The position numbers and the translations under genes were made by a program. Shown here piece after piece: positions 8,715 to 16,893 of a stretch of DNA of 64,000 bases (positions are counted from its first letter, which is position 1; every line of letters starts with the position of its first letter). The notes beneath the pieces were generated by a model. That model worked only from the letters and a program-made list of their open reading frames with translations. It had not been told where the DNA came from and did no database searches. Source of the DNA: Bacteroidota bacterium (GTDB lineage Bacteria > Bacteroidota > Bacteroidia > Bacteroidales > Paludibacteraceae); NCBI GenBank assembly GCA_023391625.1, contig JAEWAN010000006.1, forward strand, positions 248,001 through 312,000. Direction: 5' to 3'.

Positions 8715-9905
8715 ATGTATATTCCTGTAAAAAATCCGGACATCCAGATAAACCTGCCGGCTTCTAAAAGCATAAGCAACCGGGCGTTGATACTTAACGC
8801 TCTTGCTTACAGTCCTTATGACATAAACAATTTGTCAGACAGTGACGACACGCGTGTATTACTAAAAGCCCTGGAATCTAATGACAACCACTTTGATATA
8901 GGGGCGGCAGGCACTTCTATGCGCTTTCTGACTGCATTTCTGTCTAAAACTCTGGGAGAATGGACTATCACAGGAAGCGAGCGCATGAAACAACGCCCCA
9001 TTAAAATACTGGTAGAGGCTCTGAATAATTTGGGAGCAAAAATAGAATACATGGAAAAAGAGGGATTTCCACCTCTTAGGATATTCGGAAGTGCACTCAT
9101 GGGGGGGAAAATAAAACTAAACGGAGGAGTGAGCAGTCAGTACATATCCGCACTCATGATGGTAGCTCCTTATATGCAAAACGGATTACGTATCATTCTA
9201 GAGGGCAAGATTATCTCCAGACCTTATATATACATGACATTGGGAATGATGAAGGAATATGGTGTAACAGCTGATTTCACCGACAACATCATTGATATAA
9301 AACCTCAAACATACAATCCGATCCCGTTCACCGTAGAATCCGACTGGTCGGGAGCCTCCTACTGGTATGAAATCCTGTCCATTGCCGGTGACGGAAAAAT
9401 TTTCCTAAAAGGATTACGGGAAAACAGTTATCAGGGGGACAGCAAAGTGGCTCAACTGTTTGAACAATTAGGAGTTTGCTCTACATACGAAGAAGAGGGA
9501 GTCCTGCTGACAGGAACAGGGAAATACACCGATAAAATGGCATACGACTTCACCGACCAGCCCGACCTCGCTCAGACTTTCGCGGTAACCTGTTGTATCA
9601 AAAACATACCATTCTATTTTACCGGACTGGAAAGCCTCAAAATAAAAGAAACTGACCGGATAGCGGCTTTAATCACAGAATTAGGCAAATTAGGATATAT
9701 TCTCCATGAACCTCAGGAGGGAGGATTGGCCTGGCAAGGAGACCGAAAAGAAACAACCGGACAGGTATCCATCGCTACCTACGAAGACCATCGTATGGCC
9801 ATGGCATTTGCCCCGGTGGCATTAACACGTGAAATAACCATAGAACATCCGGAAGTTGTGAGCAAATCCTATCCCCGTTTCTGGGAAGACTTGAAAAAGC
9901 TATAG
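8715..9905 (+). CDS. aroA: 3-phosphoshikimate 1-carboxyvinyltransferase (EPSP synthase)
   Basis: Sixth step of the shikimate pathway: joins shikimate-3-phosphate and phosphoenolpyruvate. The 396 aa are shorter than the about 427 of E. coli AroA but carry the key motifs. These are KSISNRALI (18-26), GAAGTSMRF (63-71), MKQRPI with the PEP-binding Arg at about 94, SSQYISALMM, the catalytic Asp region QPDLAQTFAV, KETDRIAALITELGKLG and YEDHRMAMAFAP. Relative to the E. coli stretch around Gly96-Pro101, Gly96 is kept, Asn94 is replaced by Ala and Pro101 by Phe. recX follows 18 bases later, so the two share a transcript. Function is secure. Confidence 0.95.
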   Translation: MYIPVKNPDIQINLPASKSISNRALILNALAYSPYDINNLSDSDDTRVLLKALESNDNHFDIGAAGTSMRFLTAFLSKTLGEWTITGSERMKQRPIKILVEALNNLGAKIEYMEKEGFPPLRIFGSALMGGKIKLNGGVSSQYISALMMVAPYMQNGLRIILEGKIISRPYIYMTLGMMKEYGVTADFTDNIIDIKPQTYNPIPFTVESDWSGASYWYEILSIAGDGKIFLKGLRENSYQGDSKVAQLFEQLGVCSTYEEEGVLLTGTGKYTDKMAYDFTDQPDLAQTFAVTCCIKNIPFYFTGLESLKIKETDRIAALITELGKLGYILHEPQEGGLAWQGDRKETTGQVSIATYEDHRMAMAFAPVALTREITIEHPEVVSKSYPRFWEDLKKL

Positions 9906-9923
9906 AATAAAGAACGTCCCCAC

Positions 9924-10385
9924 ATGAAAAAAGATTATACCCCGGAAGAGCTGCTTCATAAAGCGGCTGCTTACTGTTCTCCGGCAGAACATTGTATTTC
10001 GGAAGTCACAGGTAAACTGGAAACATGGGGCGCTACATCTACTGACATACAAAAAATAATCCAAAGACTCATTGACGAGGGATTCATCAATGAAGAGCGA
10101 TTTGCCAGAGCTTTTGTCACGGATAAATTTCGTTTCAACAAATGGGGAAAAATAAAAATAGCTTTGGCTCTAAGAAATAAAGGGATAAGTCAAGGCCTGA
10201 TACAGCAATCGCTTGATAACATTAATGAGGAAGAATATAAAGAAAGTTTAATCCTACTGCTTCAAGCGAAACGGAAATCCATTAAAAGCAACGATGAGTA
10301 TGAAAGGAACGGAAAACTCATCAGATTTGCCCAAAGCCGGGGATTTGAATACAACATCATTGAACAGTGTCTAAAAGGCCTCTGA
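9924..10385 (+). CDS. recX: Regulatory protein RecX
   Basis: RecX binds and modulates RecA filaments. The 153-aa protein has the RecX three-helix repeats with the signature LIDEGFINEERFARAFV (about 48-64), then FRFNKWGKIKIALALRNKGI, and a second repeat ending in FAQSRGFEYNIIEQCLK. It is not next to recA here but directly after aroA (18 bases). The stop lies only 12 bases from the end of the convergent DUF2490 gene, with no terminator visible between them, so read-through into the opposite strand is possible. Family call is confident. Confidence 0.92.
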   Translation: MKKDYTPEELLHKAAAYCSPAEHCISEVTGKLETWGATSTDIQKIIQRLIDEGFINEERFARAFVTDKFRFNKWGKIKIALALRNKGISQGLIQQSLDNINEEEYKESLILLLQAKRKSIKSNDEYERNGKLIRFAQSRGFEYNIIEQCLKGL

Positions 10386-10397
10386 ACACCTTCTTAG

Positions 10398-11081
10398 TCA
10401 TCGAAGGGCATAACTCCATCCAACACCCAAATAAAGAATATTAACCGGGTTCTTTTGTTGTATGTCCTGATCAAACCGGAGCTGGAAATCCAACGAATGC
10501 TGCCTGGACACACGATAACGTGTTCCTGCTATAAGGCGGTAGCTATCCATAAAGAAACCGTTCTTACTGTTAATGGGACAAAATACTTCAACCGAGACAT
10601 AGGGACGAAAGGCAGACCTGGGAATATCATAATTACATTGCAGCCTGTTACGCCATACGTATTTCGGATTATAAGAGTAATCTCCCCGCTTTTCATCCCG
10701 GTATGTCAATTGCCCCCGCGTACGCCAGCGAAAACTAAATCTCCCCGCATCCTGTTGTAATACCAAACCGGCAGAAGCCCGATGGCGAAATTCATAATAT
10801 TCATCATTATTACGCCTGTAATGCAAATCATAGGCAGCCTGAACCCTTAATAGACCCTTTACCACAACATATTCTGCCCCAACGGAAGTGGAAGAACGGT
10901 TGATGGAAGTAAAATTACGGTCTAAACGAAGCTCTTGCTCCGCACTGATTTCAAATCTTTTTCCGAACTCTTTGGACAATGAAAAAGAGGCTATTCCTCC
11001 CGTCTGCTGCAATTGGGCAACAGCAACAAAAGGAATCAGCCCAAGGACTATAACGACAATTTTTCTTAAAAAATGTTCCAT
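10398..11081 (-). CDS. DUF2490 outer-membrane beta-barrel protein
   Basis: Function unknown. I choose the ATG at 11081, which overlaps the stop of the preceding DUF4956 gene as TGATG (one shared base). A longer frame would begin with TTG at 11084. The protein (227 aa) starts with a basic and hydrophobic signal peptide ending around FVAVAQ. It continues with alternating amphipathic strands rich in Tyr, Arg and Phe, ending in an aromatic/basic strand (GWSYALR), as expected for a small outer-membrane barrel. It is last in a five-gene minus-strand cluster with a VTC-domain polymerase. Translational coupling to DUF4956 argues that an inner-membrane and an outer-membrane protein are made together. 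Confidence 0.8.
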   Translation of the reverse strand: MEHFLRKIVVIVLGLIPFVAVAQLQQTGGIASFSLSKEFGKRFEISAEQELRLDRNFTSINRSSTSVGAEYVVVKGLLRVQAAYDLHYRRNNDEYYEFRHRASAGLVLQQDAGRFSFRWRTRGQLTYRDEKRGDYSYNPKYVWRNRLQCNYDIPRSAFRPYVSVEVFCPINSKNGFFMDSYRLIAGTRYRVSRQHSLDFQLRFDQDIQQKNPVNILYLGVGWSYALR

Positions 11082-11803
11082 CAAGTAAGATCATTAAATT
11101 TAGTAATGGTATCAATGGAATTGGGTTCATTCCGTTCCGGATAGTAAAACACCTTGATATAAGCCACATCTCTTAAAAAATCAACATGCCCTATTTCCAT
11201 TTTTATGATCTTCAACCCGATTCTTTTTTCTATATCGGCTTTCAGTTCTGCCGCTTTCTCCGGAACAATCAAATCGATTTTTTCATATAGAATCACCTTT
11301 GTAGATACGTGTTTTACAATCCGTGAACTCTCCATAACAGCAATGGCTATCAAGAACATGGCATTAGCCGCCAAAAGTTCGGATATGGAAAGAGCTTTTG
11401 CCAGACCATTAATCACGGATATGGCAATCACGACAAAAAGATAGGTCATCTCACGGATGGAAACCTGTTCTGTACGGTAACGGATAATACCGAAAATAGC
11501 GAAGAGTCCCAATGCCATTCCAACCTGCAATTTTACTGTATCCAACAAAAAGATCAGTAAAAAAACAGAAACGGAAAACAGCACAAACGTGAAATAGAAG
11601 TCTCTCCTACCGCTTTTTCTGTAATAAAAATACTTAATTATAATCCAGCAAACCAGCAGATTAAAACAAAAACGTATTATCAACTCAAGGAAAGAACTTG
11701 CTTCAAACAAAGGCAAGCCCCAAAAATCAGAACCGCCAAAACCCTGCGAACTATACTCTTCTGCAATCGTAGGATCAAACTCAGGGAAATCCATTTCAGC
11801 CAT
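11081..11803 (-). CDS. DUF4956 integral membrane protein
   Basis: 240 aa with an acidic N-terminus (about 30 residues) and four or five membrane spans between about residues 35 and 155. The spans include segments around LIIRFCFNLLVCWIII, FTFVLFSVSVFLLIFLL, MALGLFAIFGIIRY and LFVVIAISVINGLA. A C-terminal cytosolic domain of about 80 residues follows, with alternating strand and helix pattern. DUF4956 genes are often found beside VTC/polyphosphate-polymerase-domain genes, as here (32 bases from that gene). A channel or scaffold for the polymer product is a reasonable inference, not shown. The start at 11803 is an ATG; a second ATG three codons in is also possible. Confidence 0.82.
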   Translation of the reverse strand: MAEMDFPEFDPTIAEEYSSQGFGGSDFWGLPLFEASSFLELIIRFCFNLLVCWIIIKYFYYRKSGRRDFYFTFVLFSVSVFLLIFLLDTVKLQVGMALGLFAIFGIIRYRTEQVSIREMTYLFVVIAISVINGLAKALSISELLAANAMFLIAIAVMESSRIVKHVSTKVILYEKIDLIVPEKAAELKADIEKRIGLKIIKMEIGHVDFLRDVAYIKVFYYPERNEPNSIDTITKFNDLT

Positions 11804-11835
11804 ATTATTTGTGTTTTTTAGGTATTAAAAATTAA

Positions 11836-12639
11836 TCAACTATTTATAACAAGGTTACTTTTTGCTATCTTATTTATATATCTTATCTTTTTCTTAAAAC
11901 GATTATTTTTCAGTCCGGGATTCGTCAATATCATACCCAGGCAATATTTGCTCATGCCTATCGGCAAAACCGACATTTCATTCAAATACCGGCGAAAATG
12001 GGAACGGGCAGCGCCGTCCTGTTTCATTTCCACAATCACCAAACCACCCACATCGGTATATTTTTCTTCTCCTATGCTCCGGAATTTAAGTCCGATATCC
12101 ATGGTGATCCTTTCCGTTTCATTTTTATCCACCAAAGTTATCCGGTAAAAATAATTCTGTAACACAGGCCTCAATTCCGTATACTCATAAGGACACGTTT
12201 CCCGGATAAAAACACGTGAGGTCTCATCCAGCGATATATTCAGAAATTGTTCCGGTGTGATTTTTACCCTTTTCTTTGAAGTACGCCCTTTGTTGCTTTT
12301 ACGCTTTATTTCGAGAAAAGAATCCCCGGAACTGACATAACTCCGCATACGGACTTTATAACGATTTAATTTCCCGTTATGATGCATGGTGTACATCTGA
12401 ACATCTTCCGTATCAAAATAAATGCTGGAATAAGGGGAAGCACGCAATCCGTCTATCTCAACAATACGGTAGTGTTCTACCGCTTTCCGCAATAAAACAG
12501 GAACCATATCAAAGCCCACCAGGAATTTGGTATCAACCCGGTTCATTAGCTTCACTTTGTCCATCTCCTCCAAAGAAATGGGATCAAACGCCACAAATAT
12601 ATCTTCAAGAGACTGACATGAATCGTCTTTTGAAGACAT
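11836..12639 (-). CDS. Polyphosphate polymerase (VTC) domain protein
   Basis: The VTC domain is a tunnel-shaped (TTM/CYTH-like) fold that in yeast Vtc4 makes polyphosphate from ATP. With the ATG at 12639 (267 aa), the pocket residues expected of the fold line up: NRVDTKF (Lys about 38), a basic strand NRYKVRMRSY (Arg 93, 97, 99), FLEIKRK (Glu 110, Lys 112), ERITMD (Arg 177), VEMKQ (Glu 204, Lys 206) and SKYCLGM (Lys 231). An upstream in-frame ATG at 12726 would overlap the previous gene by 47 bases, so I reject it. There is no membrane segment, so it should be cytosolic and perhaps tethered by the DUF4956 partner. Whether it makes polyphosphate or only binds nucleotide/polyphosphate is untested. 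Confidence 0.85.
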   Translation of the reverse strand: MSSKDDSCQSLEDIFVAFDPISLEEMDKVKLMNRVDTKFLVGFDMVPVLLRKAVEHYRIVEIDGLRASPYSSIYFDTEDVQMYTMHHNGKLNRYKVRMRSYVSSGDSFLEIKRKSNKGRTSKKRVKITPEQFLNISLDETSRVFIRETCPYEYTELRPVLQNYFYRITLVDKNETERITMDIGLKFRSIGEEKYTDVGGLVIVEMKQDGAARSHFRRYLNEMSVLPIGMSKYCLGMILTNPGLKNNRFKKKIRYINKIAKSNLVINS

Positions 12640-12679
12640 AACGGTCTGGGTAGACGTTATCCTACGTTCGCCCGGATTA

Positions 12680-13087
12680 CTATTCGTACGAATATTCGTA
12701 TTGTTTAGAGGAGTATAACCTACCATTCGGCAAATAATTATAATGCGCTTTTTTTGTTCCGTTCTCGTTGTATTCTATTTTTTGTACCCGGGTCACTTTA
12801 TCACGGTCATCATATGATACTTCTTTGATACAACGATCATTCTGATCATATTCAAATGTTTTGCGTTCTTTCACCCCATAAGTGGCATACTCTATTTCCT
12901 CCACCTTATAGCCTTTTTCGTTATATCTGGTTTCATGCTCCAATGTCCGATCTTTCCCCTTTCCATTGGTTTTATATTCCTTTATCACCAGATTTTTACG
13001 GATCATCCTCTTTGCATCCTCCTGAGCAAATGATACTGAACAGCAAAAAAACAATACTCCCAACAAAAAAAACAAACGTGCTTTCAT
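12680..13087 (-). CDS. Secreted small protein with YD/RHS-like strand repeats
   Basis: 135 aa, not assigned to a named family. A signal peptide is clear (MKARLFFLLGVLFF..., cleavage probably after SVSFA). The mature part consists of short repeats of about 20 residues with alternating Tyr, Glu and Lys: ETRYNEKGYKVEEIEY, FEYDQNDRCIKEVSYDD, IEYNENGTKKAHYNYL. These resemble the YD repeats of RHS or wall-associated proteins and should form a short beta-sheet or solenoid. It lies 32 bases after the lipoprotein gene and 40 bases before the VTC gene, so a periplasmic or surface partner of this cluster is likely. No catalytic residues are visible. Confidence 0.6.
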   Translation of the reverse strand: MKARLFFLLGVLFFCCSVSFAQEDAKRMIRKNLVIKEYKTNGKGKDRTLEHETRYNEKGYKVEEIEYATYGVKERKTFEYDQNDRCIKEVSYDDRDKVTRVQKIEYNENGTKKAHYNYLPNGRLYSSKQYEYSYE

Positions 13088-13119
13088 GATTTAAACTATT
13101 TATACTAAAAACTATTATA

Positions 13120-13842
13120 TTAGGATCTTAGCCTTATAACCAGCGGTTGAGGCAATTCAACGATTGTTCCCTCAGATTCTACTTTTATCTCTATAAGTCC
13201 GCTTTCGTCAATCATACTATGACGATCAGAAGAATCTTCGCTCACAGCATAAATTTCATACTCACCCACAGGAATTTTTTCCAGAATAAACATTCCGTCA
13301 ACACTGGTCCTCACATCATTAAAAAACTGTTCCGAACCTTTTTTACGTATATACACACGTTCACCTATCACCGGAGTTTCCTCTTTCACCAAAGCGCCGT
13401 TCTTAAAATATTTAGCCAATAACTGTCCCTTTATCTGAGACTTGCCGAACATTTTACCTTCATGAATATAAATATCCTTTGTCGTACCTACACCACCATT
13501 ACCCACTGTTACCGTGTCATAAACAGCTTCTTCAAAACCGTCAGGGTATTTATTATAAGCAAAAACCGTATACGTACCTTTTGTTAAATACTCAAATTTA
13601 AAATAGCCGTCCGCTCCGGCATCCATTTTATCTCCGTAAGGTCTTTCCTCTCCGTATTTAATATAAACGTCCGCTCTGGCAGCCGGCACAGTGTCTGTTT
13701 TAAAATTATACTCTCCATCCGGATGCAAAACCTTATATACATAACCGTCTACCACAGCTTTACCTCCTTCTCCTTCACCATTAACACAAGAGAACAGTGA
13801 CAAGCAGGATGCTGCTAAAAAAAGCAAATAGGATTTTTTCAT
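13120..13842 (-). CDS. Lipoprotein with two Cna-B/carboxypeptidase-regulatory-like domains
   Basis: 240 aa. The N-terminus is a lipoprotein signal, with Cys19 in the lipobox LFSC followed by a Gly/Glu-rich spacer. Two similar beta-sandwich repeats follow. Each has a pattern like ADVYIKYGEE ... DGYFKFEYLTKGTYTVFAY and a later RVYIRKKGSEQ ... DGMFILEKIPVGEYEIYAV, the hallmark of transthyretin-like/Cna-B modules that act as stalks or binding units. It is the first gene of the VTC cluster, so it would be made first. Export to the outer membrane is expected; which leaflet is uncertain because the residues after Cys (VNGEGE) only loosely match the surface-export signal. Confidence 0.7.
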   Translation of the reverse strand: MKKSYLLFLAASCLSLFSCVNGEGEGGKAVVDGYVYKVLHPDGEYNFKTDTVPAARADVYIKYGEERPYGDKMDAGADGYFKFEYLTKGTYTVFAYNKYPDGFEEAVYDTVTVGNGGVGTTKDIYIHEGKMFGKSQIKGQLLAKYFKNGALVKEETPVIGERVYIRKKGSEQFFNDVRTSVDGMFILEKIPVGEYEIYAVSEDSSDRHSMIDESGLIEIKVESEGTIVELPQPLVIRLRS

Positions 13843-14147
13843 GATATTTTTCGGATAACAAACTAAATTTTAGGTGTAAAAATTATAAATGAGGTCAGTA
13901 AAAATGAAACCCAAGATTAAACTTTTAAACATTTAACTAAAAAGAAAATTCAAAAAACAAATGTAATCATTCTTTCCATTGTCGGATATTTCGATTTATA
14001 GCTTTAAAACATAAAAAGCTGACATTTTAATAAAACAGACATATAAAATAAACTTTTAACTTTAAAAATCCGGCAAAAATGAAAATATCCGGATTTATAA
14101 ACGATAAAATCCGGTTTCCATAAAAATTCTTATTTTTGTACACAAGT
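13843..14147. other. Divergent intergenic region between the VTC cluster and recG
   Basis: 305 very A/T-rich bases with no open frame of note. It must hold the promoters of two divergent units. The recG box is clear at 14131-14138. On the minus strand, TTTAGTTTG near 13859-13867 is one base short of the TAnnTTTG spacing and is only a weak candidate for the lipoprotein operon. No hairpins of note. Confidence 0.5.
14131..14138 (+). promoter_or_regulatory. -7 box of recG, nearly touching the start codon
   Basis: TATTTTTG is an exact TAnnTTTG match and ends 9 bases before the ATG at 14148. Transcription would begin about 3-6 bases before the ATG, giving an almost leaderless message. The last three bases (TTG) are in frame with recG and can be mistaken for its start codon. 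Confidence 0.7.
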
Positions 14148-16247
14148 ATGGACTTTTCATCTCAGGATATAAAATTTCTTCCCGGTGTAGGCCCTAAACG
14201 GGCAGAACTACTCAATAAAGAGTTAGGCATACACACCGTAGAAGATCTGCTTCATCACTATCCTTACAAATACGTGGATAGAAGCAGGTTTTACTATCTA
14301 CATGAAATTTCGGAAGATATGCCCTTTATCCAGGTAAAGGGCAAAATAATCCGTTTTGAGAAAATAGGAGAAGGACGTAACCAACGCCTGAGCGCTACAT
14401 TCAGCGACGGTCACCAAACAATAGAGCTTGTCTGGTTCAAAGGCGTTAAATATATACTGGATAAATACAAAGTAAACACCGAATACGTTATATTCGGGAA
14501 ACCCTCCGTATTCAACGGGCATTACAATATCGTACATCCGGAAGTAGAACCGGCCTCACAAACACCCTCTGCAGAAAAAATGGGGTTACAGCCGTTTTAC
14601 AACACGACGGAAAAAATGAAAAATAATTACCTGAATTCCAAAGCAATCCAGAAAATTATCTTTTCCATAGCACAAAGCATAAAAAACAGTAATATACCGG
14701 AAACTTTACCCCAATCCATCAGGCAAAAATATGCGCTGCTGGATATAAAAAGTTCCCTTATCAACATCCATTTTCCACAAAACGCAAAGATACTAAACGA
14801 AGCCCGCCAAAGACTGAAATTTGAAGAACTGTTTTATATACAGTTAAGTATTCTGAAACAAACTGCGTGGCGCAGGCAAAATGTCAACGGGTTTGTTTTT
14901 CCTGAAATAGGACACTATTTCAACACTTTCTACAAAGATTATTTACCTTTCCAACTCACGAATGCCCAGAAAAAAGTATTAAGGGAAATACGCCAGGATC
15001 TTGGTTCCGGCAAACAGATGAACCGACTCTTGCAGGGAGACGTGGGAAGCGGTAAAACTTTGGTGGCGCTTATGAGCATGCTAATGGCTATAGATAACGG
15101 TTACCAGGCAGCCATGATGGCGCCCACGGAAATTCTGGCAACCCAGCATTTCACTTCTCTAAAAGAAATGTTGGGAGATATCGGAATTAACATTGCGCTG
15201 CTCACCGGCTCCACTAAACCGAAGGAACGGGCTATCCTGCATGAACAGTTGCAAAACGGAGAATTGCAATTATTAATAGGCACACACGCCCTGATAGAAG
15301 ATACCGTCCAATTCAGGAATCTGGGTTTGGTCATTATAGACGAGCAGCATCGTTTCGGAGTAGAGCAACGTGCCAGGTTATGGAAAAAAAATTCACAACC
15401 ACCCCATATACTGGTCATGACAGCCACCCCCATACCACGTACACTGGCCATGACATTATACGGCGATCTGAGCGTTTCCGTGATTGATGAATTGCCTCCC
15501 GGCAGGAAACCCATCCAGACATACCACTATTTCGAAAATAAAAGAAATGCTCTGAACGGGTTCATAGCCAAACAAATAGAAGCAGGGCGGCAAATATACG
15601 TTGTTTATCCTCTTATCCAGGAATCGGAAAAAATGGATTTAAGAAATCTGGAAGAAGGTTTCGAATACATGCGTGAAATTTTTCCCCAATACAAAATCAG
15701 CATGGTGCACGGTAAACTAAAGCCTGCGGAGAAAGATTACCAAATGCAATTGTTTGCCTCGGGAGAAGCTCAGATTATGGTTGCAACCACCGTTATAGAA
15801 GTCGGGGTTAATGTGCCTAATGCCTCAGTCATGATTATTGAAAATGCCGAACGCTTCGGACTTTCCCAGCTCCACCAGTTAAGAGGGCGCGTAGGCCGGG
15901 GAGCCGACCAATCCTACTGCATCCTATTAACCGGATTTAAACTGGCCACCGAAACAAGAAAAAGGATGGAGATTATGGTACGCACAAACGATGGTTTTGA
16001 AATAGCGGAAGCCGACCTCCAATTACGAGGCCCCGGGGATATGGAAGGCACACAACAAAGCGGAATTCCTTTTGAACTGAAAATTGCGAACTTAGCACAG
16101 GACGGACAAATGCTGGAAATAGCAAGAAATGCTGCTATGGAAATACTTGAAAAAGATCCGTCGCTAACCAGTCCGGAAAACCAGATTCTGTCCCTGCAGC
16201 TCCGGAAAATGAAGTCAAACACCTATAACTGGAGTCTAATCAGTTAA
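14148..16247 (+). CDS. recG: ATP-dependent DNA helicase RecG
   Basis: RecG reverses stalled forks and processes branched DNA. I use the ATG at 14148 (699 aa; MDFSSQDIKFLPGVGPKRAE). A TTG four codons upstream lies inside the promoter box and is rejected. The N-terminal wedge domain has the LPGVGPKRAELL helix-hairpin-helix and an OB fold (about 60-150). The helicase core shows LLQGDVGSGKT (Walker A), the RecG-type IIDEQHRFGV box, the motif III run VMTATPIPRTLAMT, and LSQLHQLRGRVGRG near the C-terminal part. Length agrees with the family (about 690). It is followed by ndk, which has its own promoter. Confidence 0.96.
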   Translation: MDFSSQDIKFLPGVGPKRAELLNKELGIHTVEDLLHHYPYKYVDRSRFYYLHEISEDMPFIQVKGKIIRFEKIGEGRNQRLSATFSDGHQTIELVWFKGVKYILDKYKVNTEYVIFGKPSVFNGHYNIVHPEVEPASQTPSAEKMGLQPFYNTTEKMKNNYLNSKAIQKIIFSIAQSIKNSNIPETLPQSIRQKYALLDIKSSLINIHFPQNAKILNEARQRLKFEELFYIQLSILKQTAWRRQNVNGFVFPEIGHYFNTFYKDYLPFQLTNAQKKVLREIRQDLGSGKQMNRLLQGDVGSGKTLVALMSMLMAIDNGYQAAMMAPTEILATQHFTSLKEMLGDIGINIALLTGSTKPKERAILHEQLQNGELQLLIGTHALIEDTVQFRNLGLVIIDEQHRFGVEQRARLWKKNSQPPHILVMTATPIPRTLAMTLYGDLSVSVIDELPPGRKPIQTYHYFENKRNALNGFIAKQIEAGRQIYVVYPLIQESEKMDLRNLEEGFEYMREIFPQYKISMVHGKLKPAEKDYQMQLFASGEAQIMVATTVIEVGVNVPNASVMIIENAERFGLSQLHQLRGRVGRGADQSYCILLTGFKLATETRKRMEIMVRTNDGFEIAEADLQLRGPGDMEGTQQSGIPFELKIANLAQDGQMLEIARNAAMEILEKDPSLTSPENQILSLQLRKMKSNTYNWSLIS

Positions 16248-16349
16248 AACAGAAATCCACCTCCCGCATTTCCCATTTATCAGGGAAAGACACTATTACC
16301 TACCAATTTCCGGAACAATTAAAATGCTATTAACTAAAGCTATAATCCT

Positions 16350-16381
16350 ATTGTTATATTTATCCTTTTTTCGTAGCTTTG
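16350..16381 (+). promoter_or_regulatory. Promoter of ndk
   Basis: TAGCTTTG (16374-16381) matches TAnnTTTG, with a TTG-containing -33 element (ATTG, 16350-16353) 20 bases upstream. This is close to the Bacteroidota spacing. The box ends 25 bases before the ndk ATG. Confidence 0.7.
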
Positions 16382-16406
16382 TGTGTATATATAATAATAT
16401 TGCCGT

Positions 16407-16871
16407 ATGGAAAAGACACTTGTTATTTTAAAGCCCAGCGCCATACAGCGCGAACTGGTAGGTGAAGTAATCCGGCGCTTTGAACGGAAAGGATTGCGCT
16501 TATGCGGTATCAAGATGATACAGTTAGACGACGCCATTTTATCGCAGCATTATGCTCACTTGGCCGACAAGCCTTTTTTCAACCGGCTAAAAGCAGCAAT
16601 GATGGCTTCTCCTGTGATCGTGTCTTGCTGGGAAGGTATCGATGCAGTACAAGTGGTACGTAACATTTGCGGCACAACTAACGGACGTACAGCCATACCC
16701 GGAACTATAAGAGGCGATTACAGTATCAGTTCACAGGAAAACATTGTACACACTTCCGACTCTGTGGAAAATGCCCGAATAGAACTTAACCGTTTTTTCA
16801 ATGAAAAAGAGCTATTCGATTACCAGAAAAGTTGCTTTGACTTTCTATATGCAAATGATGAAGTTTTCTAA
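16407..16871 (+). CDS. ndk: Nucleoside-diphosphate kinase
   Basis: Balances NTP and dNTP pools by phosphate transfer from ATP through a phospho-His. The 154-aa protein begins with the usual EKTLVILKPSAIQR. It has the signature ENIVHTSDS with the catalytic His115, preceded by GTTNGRTAIPGTIRGDY. Length fits the family (about 140-155). The gene starts 25 bases after a clear promoter box. The M23 peptidase gene follows 22 bases later and may be read from the same transcript. Confidence 0.96.
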   Translation: MEKTLVILKPSAIQRELVGEVIRRFERKGLRLCGIKMIQLDDAILSQHYAHLADKPFFNRLKAAMMASPVIVSCWEGIDAVQVVRNICGTTNGRTAIPGTIRGDYSISSQENIVHTSDSVENARIELNRFFNEKELFDYQKSCFDFLYANDEVF

Positions 16872-16893
16872 CTTGTTTTTCCTTTTCTAATTT

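Noticed and set aside
12640..12726. 29-codon N-terminal extension of the VTC-domain protein
   Set aside because: Overlaps the upstream gene by 47 bases and lies outside the conserved domain; the ATG at 12639 leaves a normal 40-base gap.
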